Assembly: GCA_019748295.1 (NCBI GenBank)
Contig: JAIEPT010000063.1
Coordinates: 47,090 to 111,089 of the forward strand
From: Gemmataceae bacterium
Lineage (GTDB): Bacteria; Planctomycetota; Planctomycetia; Gemmatales; Gemmataceae
Length of the DNA stretch: 64,000 nt
Direction: 5' to 3'
The notes under the pieces were generated by a model. That model was not told the DNA's origin, did not search any database, and saw only the letters and a program-made list of their open reading frames with translations. The translations under genes and the position numbers were made by a program. This document shows, in pieces, positions 18,040 to 26,443 of the stretch (within the stretch, counting starts at the first letter, position 1; the number at the start of each line of letters is the position of its first letter).

Positions 18040-18597
18040 GTGGTCATCACGGAAGTTCGCATCAAGCTCATGGAAGAAAACAACGAACGGTTGCATGCCT
18101 TCTGCTCCGTCACGCTGGACGACGCATTCGTCATCCGCGATCTGAAGATCATCGAAGGAACTCGCGGCGTGTTCGTCGCGATGCCGAGCCGCAAGCTCAT
18201 GGATCGTTGTGGCTGCGGCTGCAAGAACCACCTCCGCTCCCGGTTCTGCAATCAGTGCGGCCGGCGTCTGGACGAGCACCGCGCGACGCGCGCAGCGGAC
18301 GGTCGAGCGAAGCTGCATGCGGACATCGCGCATCCGATCCATTCGGTCTGCCGGGACGCGATGCAGAGCGAGATCCTGAATGCATACGACGAAGAAAAGA
18401 AGCGGGCCGCGCAGCCCGGCTACGTCTGCCGCTACGACGATCTCGAAGGGGACTTCGAGGAGTACTTCGATTCGCACGGCGTCCGCTCGCCGGAAGTCTT
18501 CCGCGTCCATGGGTCGCATGCTCCGCAGGGGAATCATGTTGGCCAGCAGCAGAAGGCAGCAGAGCAGAATTTCGGGTCCGGGATTTTGGATCAGTAG
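18040..18597 (+). CDS. spoVG: SpoVG family protein with inserted zinc ribbon
   Basis: A 185-residue protein. The first ~55 residues (MVITEVRIKL, LHAFCSVTLDDAFVIRDLKI, GVFVAMPSRKL) are the SpoVG core, a small nucleic-acid-binding/regulatory protein. The segment from about 56 to 80 holds CGCGC and CNQCGRR, a likely zinc ribbon that is absent from the ~95-residue Firmicute SpoVG. The SpoVG C-terminal helix follows (ADIAHPIHSVCRDAMQSEIL, about 103-123), then an acidic tail. GTG 18040 is preceded by AGGAAAAGGAG. The insertion suggests an added nucleic-acid or protein contact; that role is inference. Confidence 0.9.
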   Translation: MVITEVRIKLMEENNERLHAFCSVTLDDAFVIRDLKIIEGTRGVFVAMPSRKLMDRCGCGCKNHLRSRFCNQCGRRLDEHRATRAADGRAKLHADIAHPIHSVCRDAMQSEILNAYDEEKKRAAQPGYVCRYDDLEGDFEEYFDSHGVRSPEVFRVHGSHAPQGNHVGQQQKAAEQNFGSGILDQ

Positions 18598-19042
18598 GAC
18601 GAATCGTACCGCGATAAGGCGAGCGTCGGGGCGTTAGCCCGACGTGGCATGAACGCACCGCCGATAGCGTTTATTCCACGTTGAGCTATCGCTTCGACGC
18701 TCGCCAAAACAGTAGTCGTTCATCGATTCGGATGCGAAGCCGTATGCCAGCAGTGGCGTTCGGCTTTTTCGCTGCGCGCTGAAACGAGGCGTTCGAAAAC
18801 AAGCATTTGCGTCAAGAGTTCTCATTTCGAAGGGGGGAGGGGTCGGAGTGGGAACGGAACGAGAATGGCGTCATCGAATCGGCTACAGCCGGTGCATTTT
18901 CGACGTCATTGAGCGAATGTTAGTTGCGATGGGTGTCGCGTCACAATTCTTTTAGGTGGTTAATGTTAAGTCGAACCAGCTCGCCTGCGGCATTGGCGAT
19001 GCTTTACTCCGGAGCAACTTACACTGCTTCGGAGTCGCCGCC
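18598..19042. other. Intergenic region, no gene recognised
   Basis: A 445-bp stretch. It holds short palindromes (GGCGTTAGCCCGACG type at 18630-18645, and paired GATAGCG/CGCTATC-like words near 18661-18690). The last ~100 bp are more AT-rich and may contain the promoter of the following membrane cassette. I see no convincing coding sequence. Confidence 0.5.
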
Positions 19043-19246
19043 ATGTTCGCTCGCATCCTGCCGCTCACTGCTCTGGTCCCCGTCATCCTCGCAGCCTGCC
19101 TGATGCGTGCGGGCGCCGCCAAGCCGCGAGCGATTGCGGAGAGCGAGGTTGTCTCCTACACCGATTTGCTGAAACAAGCGGAAGCGGAAAGCGGAGAATC
19201 GGAGCCGCAAGAGGGCGAAACGGTAATCATTGCGTCCAATGACTGA
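19043..19246 (+). CDS. Small secreted or lipid-anchored protein, first gene of HTTM cassette
   Basis: A 67-residue protein, MFARILPLTALVPVILAACL at the N-terminus, so a hydrophobic signal with LAAC that could be a lipobox. The remainder is acidic (SYTDLLKQAEAESGESEPQE). The frame is open upstream to 18956, but the hydrophobic start at ATG 19043 is the sensible beginning. It lies 30 bp upstream of the next gene and probably forms an operon with it and the HTTM gene. No family is recognised. Confidence 0.5.
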   Translation: MFARILPLTALVPVILAACLMRAGAAKPRAIAESEVVSYTDLLKQAEAESGESEPQEGETVIIASND

Positions 19247-19276
19247 ATCGGCGAAAACACTCGCAAGGAGCCGGCC

Positions 19277-19795
19277 ATGAAACTCGCCACGAAGCAGAAA
19301 ACGATGCTTGGTTTCGCGATGTTGCAGCTCGCCCTCGTGGTCTATTCGGTCAGCTACTTGCCTTTGCCGGCGAACGATACCTGGGCGGGCAGGGCGTTCA
19401 ACTGGTACGGCGGCATGAGCGGCGGGTCGAACCGCTATGGCTTCTTCAAGGAAGTCGGCTCCGCGTGCAAGGCCAGCTTTTTGATGTCCGACGAGGAAGG
19501 GAACGAGTGGCAAGACACGCTGGACCACGGCATCAGCCACGAAGCGTCGCTGCGATATCAGGGCGCCATGTTCATCTACCCCGACTGGGGCGAGCAATTG
19601 TCCTTGCAATGGGCGGCCACGATGTTCGGCCGACATCCGACGGCGTATCAGGCAGATGTGTACTTCGAATCGATCGACGTGCCGTCGATGGACGAATACC
19701 GCGCGGGGAAACGGCCCGAGTGGAAGACGACCGTGCATGACCGTTTCTTTCGCAAGGATTTGATCGAGAAGAAATTGCTGGAGAGCGCCGAGTGA
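19277..19795 (+). CDS. Single-pass membrane protein paired with HTTM gene
   Basis: A 172-residue protein with one N-terminal hydrophobic helix (about 9-30) and a ~140-residue soluble part rich in aromatic residues (NWYGGMSGG, YGFFKEVGSACKASFL, ALRYQGAMFIYPDWGEQLSLQW-like region). It resembles the DUF5819-type proteins that accompany HTTM genes, but I assign that only tentatively. AAGGAG precedes ATG 19277. It is separated from the HTTM gene by an R3 hairpin (19799-19834). Confidence 0.6.
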   Translation: MKLATKQKTMLGFAMLQLALVVYSVSYLPLPANDTWAGRAFNWYGGMSGGSNRYGFFKEVGSACKASFLMSDEEGNEWQDTLDHGISHEASLRYQGAMFIYPDWGEQLSLQWAATMFGRHPTAYQADVYFESIDVPSMDEYRAGKRPEWKTTVHDRFFRKDLIEKKLLESAE

Positions 19796-19798
19796 CGC

Positions 19799-19834
19799 TG
19801 CCTCCCCTCTCCCCTTTGGGGAGAGGGGAGCTGG
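19799..19834. repeat. R3 hairpin between two cassette genes
   Basis: CTCCCCTCTCCCC pairs with GGGGAGAGGGGAG around a 3-nt loop. It begins 4 bp after the stop codon of the 172-aa gene, so it may act as an attenuator or mRNA-stabilising hairpin inside the operon. Confidence 0.7.
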
Positions 19835-19866
19835 AGCAAAGCAAAACATTACATGTGAGACTTGCC

Positions 19867-20802
19867 ATGCACGCCGACATCGAACTTCGTCCGACGCCGC
19901 GGACCCGCGTGTGGGACGCGTTTCTGAACTTCATGACCCGGCCCGCGTCGCCTCGGCCGCTGGCGGCATTGCGGATTGGGCTTTCCGCGGTGTTGCTCAC
20001 GCAGGCGTTAGCCCTTGCGTTCAACATGCTCGACCTGTTCGGCCCTCGCGCGATTGTGCAGTGGCGGATCAACGAACACATGAATGTGGACGGCTTGCCG
20101 AGGCTTGCATGGTTCGCGTCGTGGTTCAGCGGCTTCGCGACGTCCGAACAGGTGACGCAGGGGTTCTTCCTTGGTTACGTCGGCGGTTTGTCGATGATGC
20201 TGATCGGCTGGCACACGCGAATGGGAGCGATCCTTGCGTGGTTCACCCATCTCGTCGTGTTCATGACGGATCGGGCCGCGGTGTATGGCGTGGACGATTT
20301 CGCCCACATCGCGCTCTTTTACTGCATGTGGATGCCGCTCGGCAATTACTGGTCGCTTGATGTGCTGGCGGGGCGTGCCTCTCCCGCGCCTTCGCCGGAA
20401 GCACGCATCGGGTTGCGCGTCTGGCAGATTCACCTGTGCGTCGTCTATCTCAGCTCCGCGATCGAAAAGACGCTGGGCGCCGGCAGCCAATGGCTCACCG
20501 GCGAATTGATGTGGCGAACGATCATGATGCCGACGTTTTGCCGATTCGATTTGGCCTGGATGTCCGAATACCCGCTGCTCGTGAAGCTTGGGACCTGGGG
20601 CCCGCTCGGCGTCGAGTATCTCTACGCGTTCCTGATTTGGCCGCGGCAGACGCGAAGCCTGATGGCTTGGTCCACGATCGCCATGCACGCGGGCATCGCC
20701 ATCGTGATGGGTCTGCGATTGTTCGGAGCGGAAATGGCCGTCTTCACCGCGGCGATTTGGTTGTTCAAGATGGATGACGGATCGGCAGACGTTCGCCTTT
20801 GA
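19867..20802 (+). CDS. HTTM domain membrane protein (vitamin K gamma-carboxylase-like)
   Basis: A 311-residue integral membrane protein with about six hydrophobic helices. The pattern MTRPASPRPLAALRIGLSAV near the N-terminus, GMGAILAWFTHLVVF-like helices, and YLSSAIEKTLGAGSQWLTGE match the HTTM (horizontally transferred transmembrane) domain, which is related to vitamin K-dependent carboxylases. Only the membrane domain is present; the soluble part of true carboxylases is missing. ATG 19867 follows the hairpin. The 3' end overlaps the convergent pxpB gene by 38 bp. Confidence 0.8.
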   Translation: MHADIELRPTPRTRVWDAFLNFMTRPASPRPLAALRIGLSAVLLTQALALAFNMLDLFGPRAIVQWRINEHMNVDGLPRLAWFASWFSGFATSEQVTQGFFLGYVGGLSMMLIGWHTRMGAILAWFTHLVVFMTDRAAVYGVDDFAHIALFYCMWMPLGNYWSLDVLAGRASPAPSPEARIGLRVWQIHLCVVYLSSAIEKTLGAGSQWLTGELMWRTIMMPTFCRFDLAWMSEYPLLVKLGTWGPLGVEYLYAFLIWPRQTRSLMAWSTIAMHAGIAIVMGLRLFGAEMAVFTAAIWLFKMDDGSADVRL

Positions 20803-21436
20803 GCATCGCGAAGTCCGATTCGTCGATTCGCTCGAACTTCACGCGGTCGCCGGTGCGGATGGGGAACCAGCTCTCGGCAAGGTCGCATAGCAGCAGCGGC
20901 GTCCTTCCGATGATGCTCCAACCCCCCGGCCTCGCTTCCGTGTACACGCCCGTCTGCCGCCCTGTTAAGCCAACGCTGCCCGCTTCGACGCGAAGTCGCG
21001 GCGACGCCAGACGCGGCACGTTTGCGAGTGGGTCGGGCAGATATCCCAGATACGGAAACCCTGGACAGAAGCCGATGGCATAGACGGCGTAAACCGTTCC
21101 GCAATGGGTTGCGATGACGGCATCGCGATCAAGACCCACATGTTGAGCGATTCGTTCCAGGTCCAGTCCCATCTCATAGCAACAGGGAACGACATGAATC
21201 CGGCCCGCGGCTCGAACGTTCTCGTTCGTCCAATTCCGTTCGCGCAATGCATCGATTGCTTGTTGAAAGCGGATGCGTCGCAAGTCGTAGAAGACGGCGA
21301 CGCGAAGGTACGCTTGCACGACGTCGATTTGCCATGCGAAGGGATCGTGACGCAGCGACAAAGCGGCCGCGCTCGCCTCCTGTTCGTCGCGGCACGCGAT
21401 CATCACGGCTTGATCGCCTAGCGGCAGAAACTCCAT
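20765..21436 (-). CDS. pxpB: 5-oxoprolinase subunit PxpB (KipI family)
   Basis: A 223-residue protein with the carboxyltransferase-domain signature GFCPGFPYLGYLP and RLEVEAGSVGLTGRQTGVY-like region of PxpB/KipI. In bacteria, PxpA, PxpB and PxpC together hydrolyse 5-oxoproline with ATP. PxpB and PxpC form the kinase part. No pxpA or pxpC is present in this window, so this copy is a solitary subunit here. ATG 21436 gives MEFLPLGDQAV, a normal start. It is divergent from dinG, with 59 bp between starts. Confidence 0.88.
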   Translation of the reverse strand: MEFLPLGDQAVMIACRDEQEASAAALSLRHDPFAWQIDVVQAYLRVAVFYDLRRIRFQQAIDALRERNWTNENVRAAGRIHVVPCCYEMGLDLERIAQHVGLDRDAVIATHCGTVYAVYAIGFCPGFPYLGYLPDPLANVPRLASPRLRVEAGSVGLTGRQTGVYTEARPGGWSIIGRTPLLLCDLAESWFPIRTGDRVKFERIDESDFAMLKGERLPIRHPS

Positions 21437-21495
21437 GGCGCGTCCCAAGTTTCGCGAAGCGTTTCGGTGATTGTAACGAACCGTACAATGAACCC

Positions 21496-23499
21496 ATGTC
21501 CATCGAATCGATCTTGGGAACCGACGGCTCCATCGCGGAGCGTCTCGGCAATTACGAGGCCCGCGAGGAACAGCTCGCGATGGCCCGCGCGGTCGAGAAA
21601 GCGGTGCGCCAGCAGAAGCATCTGATGGTGGAAGCGGGTACCGGCGTCGGCAAAAGTTTCGCGTACCTTGTCCCCGCCATTCAGGCGGCGCTTGCGAACA
21701 AGGATTGCCGAGTCGTCGTCTCCACCCACACGATCAGCCTGCAAGAGCAGCTCATCCGCAAGGATCTTCCGTTCCTGCAATCGGTCTTCGATCAGCCCTT
21801 CACCGCGCGCCTGGTCAAAGGCCGCAGCAACTACCTCAGCAAACGCCGGCTCCGGGTCGCACGGCAAAAGGCGATGTCGCTGCTCGACACGGGCCGCGAG
21901 ATCGATCAACTCGAGCAACTCGCCCATTGGACCCACGCGACGAAGGACGGCAGCCGCAGCGATCTTCGTTTCCAGCCGCTGCCTAAAGTTTGGGATCTTG
22001 TGGAAAGCGATTCGAGCAACTGCCTGGGCCGCAAATGTACGAATTATGCGAATTGCTACTACTATCAAGCACGCAAGGACGTCAACGAAGCGAATGTGCT
22101 GGTCGTCAATCACGCTCTCTATTTCGTCGATATGGCCATCCGCTCGATCGGCGGCGGGCAGGGGATTTTGCCGAAGCATCAGGTGGTGATCTTCGATGAG
22201 GCGCATACGCTGGAAGACGTCGCCGCGGATCATTTGGGCATCGGCGTGAGTCGAGGGCAGGTCGAGTATCTGCTGAACCGCTTGCTGCAAGAGCGACGAG
22301 GCGTCGAACATGGACTCCTTGCCACGCAGGGGGACGACGAGAGCCGCATGGTTGTTCGCCATGTGCGAAACCTGACGGAAGATTTCTTCGAGGCGATCGC
22401 GAGTTTGCGAGCGGAACTGCAGCAACGCCAAGGACGAACCATCGGGCCGCCAAAGGATACGGTGCGGTTGCGTCGCCCCGAACCGCTGTCGGACCGCTTA
22501 TCGCCGGAATTGCTTCGATTGGCGAACGCGCTGGATCGCTTGGCTCAAAAGGACGAGAACCCGGAAAGCCAGGTCGAACTCGAATCGGCATCGATGCGTT
22601 GCCAGGAGTTGGCCGATTCGGTGAAAGCGTGGCTGGCGCAGAAGCTGCCTGGGCAGGTGTATTGGATCGAAGGAAACCCCGAGAAGCCGAACCGCCTGAC
22701 GCTCGCGAGCGCTCCAATCGAGGTTGGCCCCATCCTCCGCGAGCAACTCTTCGGCCGAGTCCCGTCCGTTCTGCTGACAAGCGCGACTTTGAGCGTTGGC
22801 GGCACGGAAGGCTTTCGCCATTTGCAGGATCGGCTTGGCTTTCCGCGCGAACATCCCGCGTTGCAACTTGGCAGCCCGTTCGACTATCGCCGGCAGGCGG
22901 AACTGCATCTGTTTCGCGAAATGCCCGACCCGAACAGCCGCGACTACGAAGAGGCGTGTTTGGCGAAGATCAGGAACTACGTGACGCACAGCGGGGGGAG
23001 GGCGTTCGTGCTTTTCACGAGCACCGGCGCCATGATGCGCGCGGCCGAGCGCTTGCGGAATTGGTTCGTGCAGCAAGGCTTCGAGTTGCTTTGCCAAGGA
23101 GAGAGCCTGTCGCCCACGCAGATGGTGGAGCGTTTCAAGACGGCGACCTCCGCCGTACTCTTCGGTGTGGACAGCTTTTGGCAAGGCGTGGATGTGCAGG
23201 GGGAGGCGCTTCAGAACGTCATCATCACGAAGCTGCCGTTTGTTCCGCCCGATCGGCCGATCGTGGAGGCAAGGATCGAAGCGATCGAACAGTCGGGCGG
23301 GAACGCGTTCTTTGACTTCCAGGTGCCGCTCGCAACTATCAAGCTGAAGCAAGGCTTCGGCCGGCTCATCCGTACCAAGAGCGATCGCGGGATGGTGGTG
23401 ATTTTGGACCCACGCATGTTGACGAAACCCTATGGTCGGCGGTTTCTGGAAGCGCTGCCGAGATGTCGCAAATTCATCGATGGGCAAGAAGTCGGTTAG
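21496..23499 (+). CDS. DinG-like ATP-dependent DNA helicase (XPD/Rad3 type)
   Basis: A 667-residue superfamily 2 helicase. Walker A is EAGTGVGKS (47-54). CLGRKCTNYANC (Cys176, 181, 187) fits the iron-sulfur cluster region, although I could not identify a clear fourth cysteine. The DEAH box is VIFDEAHTLEDVAADH. C-terminal motifs include VLLTSATLSVGG, VLFTSTGAM, FWQGVDVQG and QGFGRLIRTKSDRG. Likely 5'-to-3' DNA unwinding in repair. ATG 21496 fits the family; the open frame upstream is spurious. The stop codon TAG lies inside the left arm of a 27-bp palindrome. Confidence 0.92.
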   Translation: MSIESILGTDGSIAERLGNYEAREEQLAMARAVEKAVRQQKHLMVEAGTGVGKSFAYLVPAIQAALANKDCRVVVSTHTISLQEQLIRKDLPFLQSVFDQPFTARLVKGRSNYLSKRRLRVARQKAMSLLDTGREIDQLEQLAHWTHATKDGSRSDLRFQPLPKVWDLVESDSSNCLGRKCTNYANCYYYQARKDVNEANVLVVNHALYFVDMAIRSIGGGQGILPKHQVVIFDEAHTLEDVAADHLGIGVSRGQVEYLLNRLLQERRGVEHGLLATQGDDESRMVVRHVRNLTEDFFEAIASLRAELQQRQGRTIGPPKDTVRLRRPEPLSDRLSPELLRLANALDRLAQKDENPESQVELESASMRCQELADSVKAWLAQKLPGQVYWIEGNPEKPNRLTLASAPIEVGPILREQLFGRVPSVLLTSATLSVGGTEGFRHLQDRLGFPREHPALQLGSPFDYRRQAELHLFREMPDPNSRDYEEACLAKIRNYVTHSGGRAFVLFTSTGAMMRAAERLRNWFVQQGFELLCQGESLSPTQMVERFKTATSAVLFGVDSFWQGVDVQGEALQNVIITKLPFVPPDRPIVEARIEAIEQSGGNAFFDFQVPLATIKLKQGFGRLIRTKSDRGMVVILDPRMLTKPYGRRFLEALPRCRKFIDGQEVG

Positions 23500-23710
23500 C
23501 CGCGACGCGCAGCGGAGCGCGAGTCTTGCTCCCCTCCTCTCCCTCCGGGAGAGCCGGGAGACGGGCTGGGGGTGTCATTTTTCGAACGGGAGCAAAGTCG
23601 TAGCGTCGCATTGGGCGAAGGTTCTGCCCTCACCCCCAGCCCCTCTCCCGGACTCTCCCGGAGGGAGAGGGGGGCAAGACCCCGCGCTCCGCTGCGCGTC
23701 GCGGCTAACC
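23494..23710. terminator. Long nested palindrome between convergent dinG and TMEM175 genes
   Basis: The outer arms, 23494-23520 and 23684-23710, are perfect 27-bp complements that begin GGTTAG. That TAG is the stop codon of dinG on + and of the TMEM175 gene on -. The interior contains R3-type CTCTCCCTCCGGGAGAG and CTCTCCCGGAGGGAGAG hairpins. The element can act as a shared bidirectional terminator; that function is inferred. Confidence 0.75.
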
Positions 23711-24307
23711 GTGTCCGGGGTGGGGACCTTTTCCATTCGTCAGTTCGCGTTCGATGCGAAGGTCGGGGATGAGCCACATCGCGGCGACCAAGCCATACAG
23801 GGCGCCGGAAATGCGATCTTCCACGAAAGCCATTCCGATGGCGATGGCGTAGATGACCAGCGAGAGTTTTCCTTTCCTGTCATTGCCGATTGCTTTCGCC
23901 AATGGTCCATCGGGTTCGTGGCAAGCAAGAAGGGCTTGCGCTAGCAAGTAGTAGGCGCATCCTGCCATGAGGAGGGCGACGCCGTACGCGGCGACCGGGA
24001 CGGGAGCGAATCCGGTCGCGCCCATCCATTGCGTGACGAAGGGCACGGTCGATAGCCAAAACAGCAGATGCATGTTCGCCCACAAGACTCGCCCGCTGAC
24101 GCGGCGGGATGCCTGGAGCATGTGGTGGTGGTTGTTCCAGTAAATGGCTACATAAGTGAAACTAAGTACATAACTCAGGAACGCTCCGCTCATCGGGCGC
24201 AGTGCTGACAGGTTTGGATCGCTGGGCGCCTTAAACTCGAGCACCATGATGGTGATGATGATGGCGAACACGCCGTCGCTGAACGCTTCGAGCCGTCCCT
24301 TATGCAT
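23705..24307 (-). CDS. TMEM175-like (DUF1211) potassium channel family membrane protein
   Basis: A 200-residue protein with six hydrophobic segments. The first helix begins with the family signature RLEAFSDGVFAIIITIMVLE (FSDG motif), and WNNHHHMLQASRRVSGRVLWAN follows helix 2-3. Bacterial TMEM175 proteins are K+ leak channels. ATG 24307 places the FSDG motif at residue ~9, as usual. The C-terminus ends in GHG and a TAG provided by the palindrome shared with dinG. The next gene on this strand lies only 18 bp away. Confidence 0.9.
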   Translation of the reverse strand: MHKGRLEAFSDGVFAIIITIMVLEFKAPSDPNLSALRPMSGAFLSYVLSFTYVAIYWNNHHHMLQASRRVSGRVLWANMHLLFWLSTVPFVTQWMGATGFAPVPVAAYGVALLMAGCAYYLLAQALLACHEPDGPLAKAIGNDRKGKLSLVIYAIAIGMAFVEDRISGALYGLVAAMWLIPDLRIERELTNGKGPHPGHG

Positions 24308-24325
24308 GCGAATCTCCGCGGATGC

Positions 24326-26098
24326 TTACCAACGGAAGTTGTACATCATGTAGAGGTTCGAAGCATCGGTTTGCGCGTTGGGAGCCGAGGTGTTGCGGAT
24401 GAAATCGCCGGCGAAGAGCTTGGAATATCCGATCAGGAAATCGGAATGCTTGCTCAGGTGGAAGTTGAGATAGAAATCGATCTCGTCCCCGACGACGCCG
24501 CCTGCACGCGCTCCAGCGGATCGGCGATACGGCGCCCCGGCGATGTTGTAGAGCGCATCCGAGGAGCTGTCGAGCCAGAGGTGGTGATACTGCGTGTTGA
24601 ACGTCAACCACTTGGTCGGATACAGGTACAAGTGCACATTTGCGTCGTTGATGTTTCGCCGGCCGATGAGGTCCGCCCAACCGAGATAGTAGTGGCCGAA
24701 GGCGAAGAGCTGATTGAAGGTTTGATATCCCCGCGCGTTGGGGCTGTGGTCGCCGGAGGCGTAGTCGTAGTAAAGCCAAAACGTCGGGTTCCAGGGCATG
24801 GACTTGAAGTTTCGGCCGACGCCCGCGGTGGCGAAGGCGGCCGAGATGTCGGCCCCGGCGAGTTCGCCCCACTGGTAGCCGCCCTCGAAGTCCCAAAGCC
24901 ATGAATTCAGCTCGCCGAAATAGCGTGAGCCGACGGTGTGCGTTGTTGAAGGGCCGGTGCGAAGACCCGCACCGGATGTTTTGTTGGCGTTCTCGAGCAA
25001 CAGGTAGTAGAGGTCGATCGATTGCTTTTGCGTGGGGCGATAGGTGCCCCAGGCGCCGTAGAAGTTTTGGTTGACGTCGGACGCATCCATCTTGTTGACG
25101 GTCTGAATCACGGGTCGCAGCCAGAAGGCGTCGAGGCTGAATTTCTCGCTGTTATGGAAGACTCGCACGCCATCGAACGTGCGTCGCGTGTTCGACCATT
25201 CGATCGGGGAAACCAATCGCTGCGAACCCAGCAACAATTCTTGCCTGCCCACGCGGCCATACGTGGCCCCTTCATCGTTCTTGTACAGCCGAAAATCGAC
25301 GAACAAGTTGAGGATGTCCGCCCCGTTGCGATCGACCAGCAGCGGCGGCAGTTCGGGGTCGTAGATGCGAGCGTCGATCAGTTCGGCATACACGCGAACC
25401 GCATCGCGATAGAGCACATCGGCGTACACGCGCGTCCGCATGAGGTCGTAGGTGTTGTCGCGATTGCTGAGTCGGCTGTTGCGTTCCTCTTGGCGTCGCC
25501 ACCAGATTTGACCGCCCGTGCTGAAGAGGAAGTTTTCCCCCACGCGGATCCGGTGCAGGCGGTCGAGCGGATCGTCGCTGGAATACTTCGGGTCGTCCAG
25601 GAAACGAAAGTCGGCATCGTAAAACGACGGACTCATCAGGGCGAACGGCGGCCAAGCCGATTTCGGCGGGGCTTCGCGATAGATTCCCGAGAGCTGGTCG
25701 CGCAGCGAATAGTATCCTGGCCCGGTCGGCGGCACGGGGAAGTTGCCCGACGGCGGATTCTTGCGGACGAGCGGATACTTCTTGAAGTTGAACCCGCACC
25801 CGTCATCGGCCGCGACATCTTCCTTCTTGGGCGGCGCGGGGACCGCCACCGACGCCGACTCGGACGGCAACGCATTTGTCGTCAGCGACGCGGAGCCTGG
25901 GATCACATCAGAAGGAAAAGGTACGGCCGGGGGAACGACTCCTTCGAAGGCGAGCGTCGGAACCGCCTTGGGGGCAACAGCAGGAATATCGGCCGGGAAC
26001 CTTACGGCAGGTGGAACCACGGCCACGTCATCAGCAAGCGTGGCGTGGGCGCAAAGCCAGAAAAAGCCGAAAACTCCCGTAAGGCGTGGCCATGCCAT
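24326..26098 (-). CDS. Outer-membrane beta-barrel protein, alginate export family
   Basis: A 590-residue protein with a signal peptide (MAWPRLTGVFGFFWLCAHATLAD), a Pro/Val/Ala-rich linker (about 25-115) and a C-terminal ~400-residue barrel of alternating short strands. Landmarks are RTRVYADVLYRDAVRVYAEL, YGRVGRQELLLGSQRLVSP and RRTFDGVRVFHN. The last residues, MMYNFRW, give the aromatic C-terminal beta-signal for outer-membrane insertion. This matches the alginate-export porin family, though in planctomycetes the substrate need not be alginate. The long linker may cross the periplasm or cell wall. ATG 26098 is at the signal peptide; upstream open codons look unrelated. Confidence 0.85.
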   Translation of the reverse strand: MAWPRLTGVFGFFWLCAHATLADDVAVVPPAVRFPADIPAVAPKAVPTLAFEGVVPPAVPFPSDVIPGSASLTTNALPSESASVAVPAPPKKEDVAADDGCGFNFKKYPLVRKNPPSGNFPVPPTGPGYYSLRDQLSGIYREAPPKSAWPPFALMSPSFYDADFRFLDDPKYSSDDPLDRLHRIRVGENFLFSTGGQIWWRRQEERNSRLSNRDNTYDLMRTRVYADVLYRDAVRVYAELIDARIYDPELPPLLVDRNGADILNLFVDFRLYKNDEGATYGRVGRQELLLGSQRLVSPIEWSNTRRTFDGVRVFHNSEKFSLDAFWLRPVIQTVNKMDASDVNQNFYGAWGTYRPTQKQSIDLYYLLLENANKTSGAGLRTGPSTTHTVGSRYFGELNSWLWDFEGGYQWGELAGADISAAFATAGVGRNFKSMPWNPTFWLYYDYASGDHSPNARGYQTFNQLFAFGHYYLGWADLIGRRNINDANVHLYLYPTKWLTFNTQYHHLWLDSSSDALYNIAGAPYRRSAGARAGGVVGDEIDFYLNFHLSKHSDFLIGYSKLFAGDFIRNTSAPNAQTDASNLYMMYNFRW

Positions 26099-26283
26099 GT
26101 TGGTTGCATCCTGCAATGAACGAGTTTTTCGTCTTTCGCTTTTTTTCGACGGAGGAGTTTTTGAAGTACATTCGGAAATCCCGAAGCACGCGATGAGCTT
26201 CGTCCGAAGCTGCAATCATCGGCAGAGCGGGAAGAAGTGCACAATCCCCTGCAATCGTTAAGTGGTTGTTTCAAAACCTGACG

Positions 26284-26330
26284 GGAGATTGGGAGGGGGA
26301 GGCGGGCGAGGCGCCTCGCCCTCCCGGTCC
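26284..26330 (-). terminator. GC-rich hairpin after nudix gene
   Basis: GGGCGAGGCGCCTCGCCC is a perfect palindrome inside a longer GGGAGG...CCTCCC pairing. It lies ~115 bp past the nudix stop and before the porin gene. The rest of the 345-bp spacer (26099-26443) shows no gene. It lacks a clear T-run, so a terminator role is tentative. Confidence 0.4.
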
Positions 26331-26443
26331 TCGGCCCGTTCCAACTTCGGCTTCGAAGCAATTTCTGACCTAACCGAGTCTGGACGATGGGTTTGACGGA
26401 GAAGGGCGGCAGAATCGGACTAGCGCGCACGATTTGCCCGCGC

